Assembly (NCBI RefSeq): GCF_024436175.1
Contig: NZ_JANFQP010000002.1
Location: 1-64,000, forward strand
Direction: 5' to 3'
DNA from: Kaistella montana
GTDB taxonomy: Bacteria; Bacteroidota; Bacteroidia; Flavobacteriales; Weeksellaceae
DNA: 64,000 nt
The notes beneath the pieces are model-generated. The model did not search any database and was not told where the DNA came from. It was given only the letters and a program-made list of their open reading frames with translations. This document shows, piece by piece, positions 1-8,706 of the stretch (positions are counted from its first letter, which is position 1; each line of letters begins with the position of its first letter). The translations under genes were made by a program, and so were the position numbers.

Positions 1-57
1 GGCAAACTCCTTTAAAACACCTGCAATCTTTGCAGGATTGAATGTACTCTTTTTCAT
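1..57 (-). CDS. Transposase OrfA, IS3-like, N-terminus only
   Basis: The complement of the first 57 bases reads from an ATG as MKKSTFNPAKIAGVLKEFA and runs off the left edge. This resembles the start of IS3-family OrfA proteins, which open with a short basic stretch and then a helix-turn-helix beginning with a motif like (F)xxxQI(a)xxLKE. It would act as the DNA-binding half of a two-frame transposase. Only 19 residues are visible, so the family is inferred from the opening pattern and from the terminus-like sequence 70 bases upstream. An unrelated HTH protein is the alternative. Confidence 0.45.
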   Translation of the reverse strand, partial: MKKSTFNPAKIAGVLKEFA

Positions 58-127
58 TGTCTTAATTACGATTTAAAGTTAATAATTTTTATACTTTTAA
101 ACCGTACTGTTTTCGGGGGAGCTTACA
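1..127. mobile_element. Possible end of an IS3-type insertion sequence
   Basis: Upstream of the OrfA-like start there is a 70-base leader and then, read on the minus strand from position 127, TGTAAGCTCCCCCGAAAACA. IS3-family ends usually begin with TG and carry a C-rich run followed by A-rich sequence. Beyond 127 the sequence changes to the repeat mosaic typical of this chromosome. The other end lies outside the window, so the boundary is an estimate and no target-site duplication can be checked. Confidence 0.4.
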
Positions 128-605
128 CCTAGAGTGATTAGAAAGCAAATCAGCAAACTTTGCGAGTATAAAACCTCACGCAGATCCAGCCAATTCAGCA
201 GAACCCTTTTGAAAGCGAAGCGTCTTTGCACCACTAAAAATCAAAGCAAAAAAACTTTTGTCGCTTTTGCGGTAAAAAAAATTAGAAAGTTAAGAAGTTG
301 AATAATCCAATCAGCATGAATAATAAGTAGCCGACGTGTCTTTATGTTAAAAAAAATCTGCTAAATCTGTGAGAGACAAATCCGCAATAAGCATTATGCT
401 TTACGCCTAAAATAATTAGAAAGCAAATCAGCTCAATCTGTATAATCCGCGAGAGTCTCGATACGCAATAAGCTTTACGCTTTACGCCTATGAACCATCA
501 GAAAACAAATCCCCAAAATCTCCAAAATTCGCGAGACACAAACCCTCAATCACCTCCCCATTATCAAATTGCCTAATTGCCTCCTTCATACTCTATCCTT
601 CCTCC
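128..605. repeat. Intergenic repeat mosaic, 3' of locus A
   Basis: This gap of about 480 bases has no convincing gene. It contains scattered copies of short phrases shared with other gaps: GCAATAAGCATTATGC followed by CTTTACGCC (near 389-412 and 461-490), AATCxGCxAAATC with GCGAGA (several), TTATCAAATTGCC (563-575), and CTCC/ATCC tandem units (580-605) that abut the stop codon of the WecA-like gene. No intrinsic terminator with a clear GC stem and T run was seen. Confidence 0.7.
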
Positions 606-1604
606 TCAATCCTCAACTTCCCTTTTAATCTTGAACTTAACATACACGTATAATACAAATATCGGAAAAAGAGTAATGGCAAAAATAAGGACTTGAGGCA
701 GGTCAGAAAAGATCACAACTACATTGACTAGCAATTGTACAACCGCGTAGAGGGTACTTACTTGCAGATGAGATATCTTTTTCTCATTAGCTAAAAGCTG
801 ATAAAGGTGACGGCGGTGCGCTTCGAAAATATTTTCTTTAAGTTTCAGTCTTTCTAAAATAGTGGAAATGACCTCTACCCCGTAAACCGCAAGAAAAAGA
901 ATCCATTTAATTTCGCCGGTTTTCATCATGAGCAAACCAATTAACGCAACGACCCAAAAGGCAATTCCCATACTTCCGATATCGCCCATAAAGCATTTTG
1001 CTTTTTTCCTAAAATTAAAAAAGAGAAATACCAGACAACCTAAAATAGGATAAATTATAAAATCATGAGCTACAAATTTGATCAAATTTTCATTCACATA
1101 TAACAAGGAAAGCAATGCCACTAAACTGTAGAGTCCGGTAATTCCGTTGATGCCATCCATGAAATTATAGGCATTCAGAATTCCAATGATTACAATATAC
1201 AAAACCGGAATCGCCCAAATCGGAAGCAAAACAAATGCATTGAGAAAAGCGAGTAAAAAACTCACGCTGATAATGTGAAAAACAATCCGAATTTTACTTG
1301 AAAGATCATAAAGATCGTCCAGAAAACTGATGGCACACAGCAATAAAAGCCCGACTCCGAAAATCAGCTCATTATGGTTTTCTACTGCCTGATCATGAAG
1401 CGGAAGATGAACCCACTTGCCCCATACGCTGGTAATAAAAAACAAAAGAAAAGCAATAGGAAAAACAATCCCTCCACCTCGCAAAGTAATTTCGGTATGC
1501 GCACTGCGGTGGTTGGGTTTGTCGATAATATTATATCGGTCTGCAATTTTGAAATAGATCAATTCTAAAACAAAAAGGACGAGAAAAACAGCGAGATACA
1601 TCAT
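606..1604 (-). CDS. WecA/MraY-like polyprenyl-phosphate sugar-1-phosphate transferase
   Basis: This 332-residue polytopic membrane protein (about ten hydrophobic segments) would transfer a HexNAc-1-phosphate from a UDP-sugar to undecaprenyl phosphate, the first membrane step of repeat-unit assembly. Family motifs are present in order: HTEITLRGGG near residue 36, FLDDLYDLS near 95, NFMDGINGITG near 148, FMGDIGSMG near 206, and the HRRH signature (AHRRHLYQ) near 265. Length fits the GT4-type WecA/WbpL group. It is the last gene of locus A and follows a 4-ketoreductase, a pairing well known for transferases that accept UDP-QuiNAc or UDP-FucNAc. Locus B has no such gene, so this one may serve both loci. 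Confidence 0.93.
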   Translation of the reverse strand: MMYLAVFLVLFVLELIYFKIADRYNIIDKPNHRSAHTEITLRGGGIVFPIAFLLFFITSVWGKWVHLPLHDQAVENHNELIFGVGLLLLCAISFLDDLYDLSSKIRIVFHIISVSFLLAFLNAFVLLPIWAIPVLYIVIIGILNAYNFMDGINGITGLYSLVALLSLLYVNENLIKFVAHDFIIYPILGCLVFLFFNFRKKAKCFMGDIGSMGIAFWVVALIGLLMMKTGEIKWILFLAVYGVEVISTILERLKLKENIFEAHRRHLYQLLANEKKISHLQVSTLYAVVQLLVNVVVIFSDLPQVLIFAITLFPIFVLYVYVKFKIKREVED

Positions 1605-1697
1605 AGATTGTTATGGGTTGGGTACACAAAATTACACTTTTTTCTCTTGGGGGGAGTTCAGTATTTGACTTAGGGTTCTATTAAGTTGAAGTAATGT

Positions 1698-2609
1698 TCA
1701 ATTTTTATGCTTCATAAACGATTCGATCGTCTTCTTCATCCCATTTTCAGCGCTGATCGGCAGCGAATCGAGATGCAATGCTTGTTTTATTTTTTGGTTG
1801 GAAACGATCAGATTGGAGGTCATTTTCTTTACCCTTTTGGAATTAATAGGGAGCGAAATCATATCGCCCATTTTTGCAAGACTATTAATTACAAACTTTG
1901 GAGGTGAGAGAATTATGAGCTTTTTGTCTTTTGCTTCGCCAATGATTTCAATAATTTTTTTGGTGGAAAGCGGCTCGTCATCGGTAATATGATAAATACC
2001 ACCTTCAATTTCTTTATATCTTTTAATAATTTCATTCATTAAAAAGGCAACATTATCAACTGTAACAAAAGTTCTTGAATTCTTAAAAGCACCGAGTGGA
2101 TAGGGAATTCCTTTGGAAATAATCTTGTAAAGCAAAGTGAGATTTCCTTTATCACCTTCCCCATGAATCATGGTTGGACGGAGGATAAAAAGCTTTTTCC
2201 CGGACGGAAGGCTTTGTTTGAGTAAATATTCTTCCGCTGCTTTCTTCGATTTTCCGTAATGAGATTGGGGATTTCCAACTGAATCTTCGGTGAGAACTTC
2301 GGTTCTTTCATTCTCCTCTACTGCGGCGATGGAACTAATGTGGATAAAAAGTTGTGCATTAGATTTCAGGAATTCTTCAAAAAGAACTTTCACCACATTA
2401 TAGTTGGCGAAATAAAAATCCCTTTCTGTAGCAATTCCTTTATGATCGTGAGCTTTGCCGATGCAATTGATAAATACATTTGCATCATCAGGAAGATTAT
2501 CTTGCCAGTTTTGCTCACGAATATTGATACCAATCACCTCACCATCTAATTTTTCTTTAAGATGCGAACCCAAAAAACCATTGGAACCGAAAAGTAGTGT
2601 TTTATTCAT
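1698..2609 (-). CDS. NAD-dependent epimerase/reductase, UDP-4-keto-6-deoxy-HexNAc reductase type
   Basis: An extended short-chain dehydrogenase of 303 residues. The nucleotide-binding motif GSNGFLGSHL lies at the N-terminus and the catalytic YGKSK near residue 138. The stretch GDKGNLTLLYK followed by KGIPYPLG is typical of the WbpV/WreQ group, which reduces UDP-2-acetamido-2,6-dideoxy-4-hexulose to UDP-D-QuiNAc or UDP-D-FucNAc. This fits the WecA-like gene directly downstream and the UDP-GlcNAc 4,6-dehydratase at the head of locus A. It overlaps the upstream glycosyltransferase gene by 8 bases. A paralogue at 26736-27635 shares an almost identical C-terminal 30 residues. Which epimer is formed cannot be read from sequence. 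Confidence 0.85.
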   Translation of the reverse strand: MNKTLLFGSNGFLGSHLKEKLDGEVIGINIREQNWQDNLPDDANVFINCIGKAHDHKGIATERDFYFANYNVVKVLFEEFLKSNAQLFIHISSIAAVEENERTEVLTEDSVGNPQSHYGKSKKAAEEYLLKQSLPSGKKLFILRPTMIHGEGDKGNLTLLYKIISKGIPYPLGAFKNSRTFVTVDNVAFLMNEIIKRYKEIEGGIYHITDDEPLSTKKIIEIIGEAKDKKLIILSPPKFVINSLAKMGDMISLPINSKRVKKMTSNLIVSNQKIKQALHLDSLPISAENGMKKTIESFMKHKN

Positions 2610-3426
2610 TTTCGTTGATCTTCCTTAGGATTTGACTATTGATTTGTTTTCTTCTTTTATCAAAAAACCATCCCCATTTATTGAAATAATAAATTGCAGA
2701 TTGCATTCCTATTTTGGTTAATCGGAAAGACTTATGTGAACCTTTCTCAAAATGATGATAAATGATCGTTTTGGGATAAAAAACTGTTCGGTACCCACCA
2801 TCAATTAATCTTCTGCAAAGATCTGTTTCCTCACCGTACATGAAAATCCCTTCATCAAAAAAGCCTATCTTTTTCAAAGCGTCAACTCTTAAAAACATAA
2901 AACATCCTGATAAATAAGGTACATCCATCACTTTATTGTAACCTGTAAATCGCATTTCGAAATAATCATTTCTCTTTTCTACCATCTTTTTAAATGGATT
3001 GAATCTTCTTCCAATCCAATCATAAGGAGTTGGTAAAAATTTGCATAAATACTGTAAGTTTCCATCGGGATATAATACTTTTGGCATCACGTTACCAACA
3101 TTTGGTTGATCATTCATAAAATTCAAAAGCAAATCGATGGTAGTAGTTTCAAAGTACACATCCGGATTTAGCACAAGATGATATCTAGAGTCCAATTTCA
3201 ATGCATTTTTAATTGCAATATTATGAGCAGCACCAAAACCAGGATTTGATGGATTAGAAATATACTCTACTTTTGGGTGAACAATTAAATCTTTAAGTTC
3301 ATCGGTAGGAGAATTATCAATTAAATATAAATACAAGCTTTCTTTCGTATCGGAATTAAGAAAACTATTGATGCTTTCAAGAAGGATTTTTCGGTCGTTG
3401 TTATACAATACTATACTTGCTGTCAT
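2602..3426 (-). CDS. Glycosyltransferase family 2 (rhamnosyltransferase-like)
   Basis: This 274-residue GT-A fold protein opens with TASIVLYNNDRKILLESI, the nucleotide-sugar binding strand and helix of family GT2. NPDVYF near residue 88 stands where the DxD-type metal site is expected, and GEETDLCRRL near 198 matches the conserved ED/acceptor-base region. It lacks membrane spans and would act at the inner membrane face, adding one sugar to the lipid-linked repeat unit. Its closest pattern match is the WcaA/RfbN-like rhamnosyltransferase group, but the sugar donor cannot be assigned. It is tightly coupled to both neighbours in the locus A operon. Confidence 0.88.
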   Translation of the reverse strand: MTASIVLYNNDRKILLESINSFLNSDTKESLYLYLIDNSPTDELKDLIVHPKVEYISNPSNPGFGAAHNIAIKNALKLDSRYHLVLNPDVYFETTTIDLLLNFMNDQPNVGNVMPKVLYPDGNLQYLCKFLPTPYDWIGRRFNPFKKMVEKRNDYFEMRFTGYNKVMDVPYLSGCFMFLRVDALKKIGFFDEGIFMYGEETDLCRRLIDGGYRTVFYPKTIIYHHFEKGSHKSFRLTKIGMQSAIYYFNKWGWFFDKRRKQINSQILRKINENE

Positions 3427-3437
3427 AGAAAATTATG

Positions 3438-4883
3438 TTAGTTTAGTATTTTTATTTTATTTTTAGTCTTACTATTAAAAGGCAATTTTAAATTTTTAAT
3501 CACTTGACTTTTATAAATATTTGGTAAATTATTTGCTTTTATAGAATAATCCTCTCTTCCATTAAGAGTATAGGGTAACTTAAAATTAATTGTTTCTTTT
3601 CCTGTAACTCCCAATATCGAATTTATTTCCACTTTTTCAATACCATAAAATTCCGTTACTCCACTATTTAGAACCATTTCATCAATAATAATTTGTGTTT
3701 GGATTTGTGTATTAGGCATCATCGCAAATAGCGCTGATGCCTGCTTATACTCCCCGTCAATCATTATTTTCTTAATGTTAATTTTATTAATTCCTTCAAA
3801 TGAACCTCTAAACCCTTTGTTTATATACTTGCCTTTAATTGTAAGGCTATCAATTATTACTTCAGAATCAACACCATATAAAGCAAATGCCGAACTATCA
3901 AATTGTAAATCTCTTAAATCTCTATTTTGAATATTTATATCAACCCTTTTAATCGTTGCTTTCTTGGTAGCTTCCAACCAAATAGCTCCGGAAGGATTAT
4001 TAGAAAATGTTCGGTTTGAAAAATTAGATATTTTAATGTAATCTGCCTGAAAAAACTTATTCCTATCTGATGTAACTCCAGTCGAACCATAATTCATTAC
4101 TTCTGCATTTTTTAAATAATATTCTCCAAAACTTACAATAAAATTAAATGAGGCTTGCGGCATTGCATTTAAATTTTGGTTCTGAACAATTTGATTTTTA
4201 TATAATATTCTGTCGGGTATAATTCCAACATCTTTAGATTTAATATTGCTCACATATGTTTTACCATTTTGATATTTTCCTTCGTTAATGGAATGATATA
4301 CATGAAAGGTTTTATTACTTATATTTTCAAAATACATTGTTTCAAAATTAACACTACCATAAGTTATCACTGTAATACAAGAAGATGCGTGAACATTTCT
4401 CATACTAACATTGTTAACATCAATATTTGCATTCTCATCCAATGCAACAAAATAAAAAACATCACCTGGTGTAGGATAGATACTTTTTATATTATTTTCT
4501 TTTGAAAAATCCTCCCACTCTTCAATTTGATCTTTGTATGTGTTTCTTCCACCATCAAATGTTATGTGCGACATTGAAATCTGATTGCAATCAACTTTTA
4601 ATGTAAATTGATTCTTATAATCATTACTTGTTACAAAATTGCAATTTTTAAGAGAAAAGTAAGATAGTTTTAAATCCAAATTTCCAGAAACATAATACTT
4701 AAGCCCCTCGCCATCAATATCTATATGATTTGTTTGTGCAAAAATCATTGCCCTTTTTAAAGCCCATGTATCATCGGCTTTTCCATCAGCTTTTGCTCCA
4801 AATTGTCTCAATGTAATATTAGAACAATATAAATCAATTGAAACTAATAATAAAATGATCGAAAAAAAATTAATTAATTTCAT
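3438..4883 (-). CDS. Secreted pectate-lyase-like beta-helix protein
   Basis: This 481-residue protein starts with a signal peptide (MKLINFFSIILLLVSIDLYC). ITLRQFGAKADGKADDTWAL follows directly and is the classic N-terminal motif of the pectate lyase 3/glycoside hydrolase 28 type right-handed beta-helix family (FGAxxDGxxDDT). The rest is rich in short strands with N, I and V ladders as in parallel beta-helices. No catalytic triad of a specific lyase or hydrolase could be pinned down. Being inside the assembly operon, it may cleave, trim or bind the finished polysaccharide in the periplasm or outside. The Cys near residue 20 could suggest a lipoprotein, but the lipobox is poor. Confidence 0.75.
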   Translation of the reverse strand: MKLINFFSIILLLVSIDLYCSNITLRQFGAKADGKADDTWALKRAMIFAQTNHIDIDGEGLKYYVSGNLDLKLSYFSLKNCNFVTSNDYKNQFTLKVDCNQISMSHITFDGGRNTYKDQIEEWEDFSKENNIKSIYPTPGDVFYFVALDENANIDVNNVSMRNVHASSCITVITYGSVNFETMYFENISNKTFHVYHSINEGKYQNGKTYVSNIKSKDVGIIPDRILYKNQIVQNQNLNAMPQASFNFIVSFGEYYLKNAEVMNYGSTGVTSDRNKFFQADYIKISNFSNRTFSNNPSGAIWLEATKKATIKRVDINIQNRDLRDLQFDSSAFALYGVDSEVIIDSLTIKGKYINKGFRGSFEGINKINIKKIMIDGEYKQASALFAMMPNTQIQTQIIIDEMVLNSGVTEFYGIEKVEINSILGVTGKETINFKLPYTLNGREDYSIKANNLPNIYKSQVIKNLKLPFNSKTKNKIKILN

Positions 4884-5778
4884 TTATTAAATTAGGATTT
4901 GAATTAAATAATCTTACGTCTGTTTTATACAACTTCCATCTTTTATATCCATTATCAAATATAGAATTTCTACCAAACTTATAAACAGAGCCATTTTCCA
5001 ATGTTACTGCAAGATTGTATCCAAGTTGCAAAGCTAAATTTGATATATTAATTTCTCCTTTTCTAATTAGTAATAACTTATGATTGATATTTTCACCTGG
5101 AAACTTATCATTATTTAACCTCACAATTTCATTTAATACACTAATAGTAGTTAGTAAAAAAAAACTTTGTAAATGTGGAGTAAAATTATTTCTTACAAAT
5201 GTTTGATACATTCTACCAGAATAAGAGACACCTAAAATCCCAACATCAGGATTTTTTTCCATATAAGTGATATAATCATTTAAAAAGGTTGTTTGAGTTT
5301 TATTAACTGATGTATTTGTTAAAATAACAAAAGCATTGGGAAGATTTTTTATTTTGTTTAAAAAAAAACTATACCCTGAAAAGTCCATCCCACTATTGGA
5401 AACAAAATCAATATTATTTACCCTATTTCTAACTTCTTCTAAAAACTTAAATTTATTTGCTTCTGATATAGTTAGGTTAATATACTTTTCATAGCAACTT
5501 TCATTATTCTCAAATCTCTCAATTTGAAATTTCAACCCACAATCGAAAGGGGAAATATTCTTAATATTTTTACTTCTCTCCCAATCATACCCTCCCCACT
5601 CATGTATATTAATAAAAATTTTTTTTTCAATAATTTCTTCACGTATTCTTTTTACTTTAAGTTCTTTACCCGAACTTATACGTTTTTTGATTTCTTCAAA
5701 TAAATAAAAAAATGGCAACAATAATAACTCAAATAAAATAATCACATAAAATCTAAATTTATCCACATCCTTTTTCAT
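4870..5778 (-). CDS. RgpF-like putative glycosyltransferase
   Basis: This 302-residue protein has one hydrophobic segment near the N-terminus (residues 9-27). The middle part contains VSNSGMDFSGYSFFLNKI and then ILTNTSV, similar in style to the rhamnan synthesis protein F family, where a conserved (N)xGxDxxxY motif is followed by a strand and NDS/NTS-like turn. That family includes glycosyltransferases that add side chains to polysaccharides. It overlaps the beta-helix gene by 14 bases and is 1 base from the GT2 gene upstream. The similarity is distant, so transferase activity is an inference from the motif and operon context. Confidence 0.55.
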   Translation of the reverse strand: MKKDVDKFRFYVIILFELLLLPFFYLFEEIKKRISSGKELKVKRIREEIIEKKIFINIHEWGGYDWERSKNIKNISPFDCGLKFQIERFENNESCYEKYINLTISEANKFKFLEEVRNRVNNIDFVSNSGMDFSGYSFFLNKIKNLPNAFVILTNTSVNKTQTTFLNDYITYMEKNPDVGILGVSYSGRMYQTFVRNNFTPHLQSFFLLTTISVLNEIVRLNNDKFPGENINHKLLLIRKGEINISNLALQLGYNLAVTLENGSVYKFGRNSIFDNGYKRWKLYKTDVRLFNSNPNLINEIN

Positions 5779-5779
5779 A

Positions 5780-6610
5780 TCAAATCTTTCTAATTATAGT
5801 ATAAAATATCTTGTATGCATAAAACTGCAGAAAATTAATTCCCTTTATATCCTGCAAAAAATTTCTAATTGATTTATGCCCTTCTAAAGTATTAGAAATT
5901 GTTCTTAATTTTTTTATAAAATAAGAACAATTTATCATCCTTGCTCCCACTTCATTAGATCCATGTTGTCTATATAATATTGTTGGCTGATCAATATGCC
6001 TAATTATCCCATTATTTCTTAAAGTAACGATAGCTAACCACCAATCATGCATAGGTATAGAGGCAGGATACGGAAATGCAATTTCTTTTACCGTTTTATT
6101 AAAAAGCATTGTACACCCAGTTACACAATTAAAAACTTGTATTAAATTTTTATTTTCCAAGTAGTTTGGTTTGATGCCAGACGATTTCCAAAAGGAGTTG
6201 GATATAATATTTAAATTTTTGTCCACAACTTTTAAATCTGAATGAATAATCACAGGTTTCATCATGTTTCCTAATTCCGTCTTCTTCATTAAATCCAAAG
6301 AATCTTTTACTTTATTTGGCAGCCAAATATCATCGTGGTCACAAAAAAAATAATATGATGAATCTGTTTTTTCAAGTAGACGCATAAAGCTTTTACTAGC
6401 CCCAATATTTTTATTGGTATCTTCTAGTAATAAGATGTTGGGGAATTTTTGTTGAAACTCTTTTATAATAGCTATAGTTTCGTCACTAGAGCCATCATCT
6501 CGAATCACCAATGTCCATTCTCTAAACGTTTGCTGGAACAATGAATCCAATTGCTCCCGTAGAAATTTCGAACTGTTATATGTAGCTAATAATATGGTTA
6601 CCGTATTCAT
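5780..6610 (-). CDS. Glycosyltransferase family 2
   Basis: A 276-residue GT2 enzyme. VTILLATYNSSKFLREQLDS starts the GT-A fold, RDDGSSDETI carries the nucleotide-binding acidic pair, and CDHDDIWLPNKV near residue 93 is the DxD-like metal site. MHDWWLAI near 186 fits the region of the catalytic base in the RfbN/WbbL-like rhamnosyltransferase-type subgroup. It is directly adjacent (0-1 base gaps) to its neighbours, consistent with one polycistronic transcript. The donor sugar is not predictable. Confidence 0.9.
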   Translation of the reverse strand: MNTVTILLATYNSSKFLREQLDSLFQQTFREWTLVIRDDGSSDETIAIIKEFQQKFPNILLLEDTNKNIGASKSFMRLLEKTDSSYYFFCDHDDIWLPNKVKDSLDLMKKTELGNMMKPVIIHSDLKVVDKNLNIISNSFWKSSGIKPNYLENKNLIQVFNCVTGCTMLFNKTVKEIAFPYPASIPMHDWWLAIVTLRNNGIIRHIDQPTILYRQHGSNEVGARMINCSYFIKKLRTISNTLEGHKSIRNFLQDIKGINFLQFYAYKIFYTIIRKI

Positions 6611-7645
6611 TTAAAACAATATAAGTTTATTATAGAAGATATTAACACAAAACATAATCAATGCAATCATTATAACAACAAAATAACCTACTATTCTAAT
6701 TCTGAATGCATAAATAATTAGTGGATACAACACTAATTCTACAATTCCTAAAAATTCATGTACTCTATAAGCGATTGCAGGAATAATAGCTAAAGTTGGT
6801 AATGCAAATAAAGAGATACCCTCAATACGAAGCAGAAGATAAAAATATTTGCTATGCTCTGCTATCTTATGTCTAAAAATCATAACAAAATAGAAAATTA
6901 ATACACGTAAAAGATAAAATGCATTAAATACATTAATTTTAGCATATCCCTCTACCCCATCTTCCGTAAGTTTCTGATAGGTATCGAGTTTTGTTTGAAA
7001 ATATGGGATAGGTATTTTTTGAATAAAGTTGAAACCAGTTACATAGAAAACAATACCTATTGGCACTAAATAATAAAGGAATTTTGTGTTTTTATTAGTT
7101 CTGACAAACCATAAAGGCAGCATTAAAACTGCTGAATAATGAAAAACAATTGCGATAGAAGTTAAAAACAAAAATTGCTTGATATTACGGTTGTACAATG
7201 GAGCTATAGCTAATAAGATAAAACCTGCAGCTACTCCTGCACGCATTTGTGTCAATTCATGTAATATATAAAAATGGCTGAGATAAATAAGAACTGCCAA
7301 ATAAAAATTATTTGCAATTTTTTTTATAGCAAATAATTTTGTGACCACTCCTAAAATAGCATAAATAATGAAAATACTTAAATAATGTAATCTCAATCCA
7401 TCTCTTAAGATATCTCTAATAAAAATAAATGAAGCTTCAATTGTAGTCTTTTCATAACTTGCCCAATACCAAGCACCTACATAAAGTTCATAATCATTAA
7501 CTGATTTACCATCACGAAATGCTGCAAAAAGAATAAGGATAATTAGGGTAAATAAAAACAAAATTTTATTGATAATTTTAATCCGTGTAGGAAAAATTAC
7601 CATTAAAAAAATTAGAAAGAAAATTACAACAATTCCTAAAATCAT
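6611..7645 (-). CDS. EpsG-family membrane protein, probable repeat-unit polymerase (Wzy)
   Basis: This 344-residue protein has about ten hydrophobic segments. AAFRDGKSVNDYELYVGAW near residue 41 matches the EpsG family signature, in which an R and a D/N-D-Y element follow the second membrane span. EpsG-like proteins act as Wzy-type polymerases that join lipid-linked repeat units on the periplasmic side. No other polymerase candidate exists in locus A, and it sits next to a Wzx flippase and glycosyltransferases, supporting the role. It overlaps the upstream GT4 gene by 4 bases. Confidence 0.8.
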   Translation of the reverse strand: MILGIVVIFFLIFLMVIFPTRIKIINKILFLFTLIILILFAAFRDGKSVNDYELYVGAWYWASYEKTTIEASFIFIRDILRDGLRLHYLSIFIIYAILGVVTKLFAIKKIANNFYLAVLIYLSHFYILHELTQMRAGVAAGFILLAIAPLYNRNIKQFLFLTSIAIVFHYSAVLMLPLWFVRTNKNTKFLYYLVPIGIVFYVTGFNFIQKIPIPYFQTKLDTYQKLTEDGVEGYAKINVFNAFYLLRVLIFYFVMIFRHKIAEHSKYFYLLLRIEGISLFALPTLAIIPAIAYRVHEFLGIVELVLYPLIIYAFRIRIVGYFVVIMIALIMFCVNIFYNKLILF

Positions 7646-8706
7646 TCTTTAAAAAAGTTTATCATTTTTGTAGCTAATAAATTCCATTCAAATTCTTTAA
7701 CACTTTGAAGAGCAATAGCTTTCCTTTTCTCAGTAGCATTAGGATCTTTAATCAATTCTTTCACTTTATTAACTATATCAACAGGATCTTTGATTTTAAT
7801 AATAAGTGAATTATTTTTATTGCTTGGGTAATACCCCGTAGTGATTAATGGTGTTCCACAAGCCATAGATTCAATTACAGGATAATGCACAGCCTGAAGC
7901 TGTAGATATTGTGCACATATATAACAGTCTAAACTTCTATAAAAATGCGCAAGCTGTATATCTCCTTTTGGATAATGCATCGTAACCCCATCTATATTAG
8001 ACCACTCTTCATTTCCAAATGCAATATGCAATTCCACTTTCTCTCCTAATTCTTTTCTTAGTATCTTGAATGCTTCCAGAATATAGCCTGTCCCCTTAAA
8101 TACCTCAGTCCGCCCAATTGTTCCCAAAATCAGCACATCATTTTGATTTTTCATATCATTAGGGTGAAATATCTCTAGATTTAAACCCGGATATATCACT
8201 TTATCCGATTTGATGCCTTTGTAATTAACATACATCGGTGAATTCACAATTGTTGATAAGCCTTTTTTATAGGAATTTACAGCAATTTTTCTATAAATTT
8301 TATACCTTAAAGGTCCCTCATTATAAAATTCGGGTTCGTAAGCTTGAACGTAATAGAATTTTTTTGCTTTAATATGACTCCTTTTTATTGGATCTACCGT
8401 GAAATGTTGGGTAGCTAATACAATATCTGCCTCCAATCTATTTAATGCTAATCTCAAAAGCTTTCTTAATCGAAAAGGGCCTCCAAAAGGCAACGGATAT
8501 TCTGAATCCCCTTCAAAAGACAATTCTCCTTTATTATTATAAAAAATAATCTTAGCTATTGTAGGGAAATAGGGTTCTTTAAAATGTTGGTGAGATAAAA
8601 AAACAACTTCGTGCCCCATTCTTATCCAAGAATTCGCAAGCTCAGATAAAACTCTCCAACCTCCTTCTTTACTGAAAGAACCTACTAAAGGTATTAAAAT
8701 TTTCAT
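7642..8706 (-). CDS. Glycosyltransferase family 4 (GT-B fold)
   Basis: This 354-residue protein has the two-Rossmann GT-B layout. The N-terminal domain begins MKILIPLVGSFSKEGGWRVL with the glycine-rich acceptor loop, and the C-terminal domain carries VYPGLNLEIFHP, LGTIGRTEVFKG and YPVIESMACGTPLITT, the donor-binding E-x-x-A-x-G-x-P segment. A retaining transferase that acts on the cytoplasmic face is expected. It overlaps the flippase gene upstream and the EpsG-like gene downstream by 4 bases each, so translation is probably coupled. Confidence 0.9.
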   Translation of the reverse strand: MKILIPLVGSFSKEGGWRVLSELANSWIRMGHEVVFLSHQHFKEPYFPTIAKIIFYNNKGELSFEGDSEYPLPFGGPFRLRKLLRLALNRLEADIVLATQHFTVDPIKRSHIKAKKFYYVQAYEPEFYNEGPLRYKIYRKIAVNSYKKGLSTIVNSPMYVNYKGIKSDKVIYPGLNLEIFHPNDMKNQNDVLILGTIGRTEVFKGTGYILEAFKILRKELGEKVELHIAFGNEEWSNIDGVTMHYPKGDIQLAHFYRSLDCYICAQYLQLQAVHYPVIESMACGTPLITTGYYPSNKNNSLIIKIKDPVDIVNKVKELIKDPNATEKRKAIALQSVKEFEWNLLATKMINFFKE

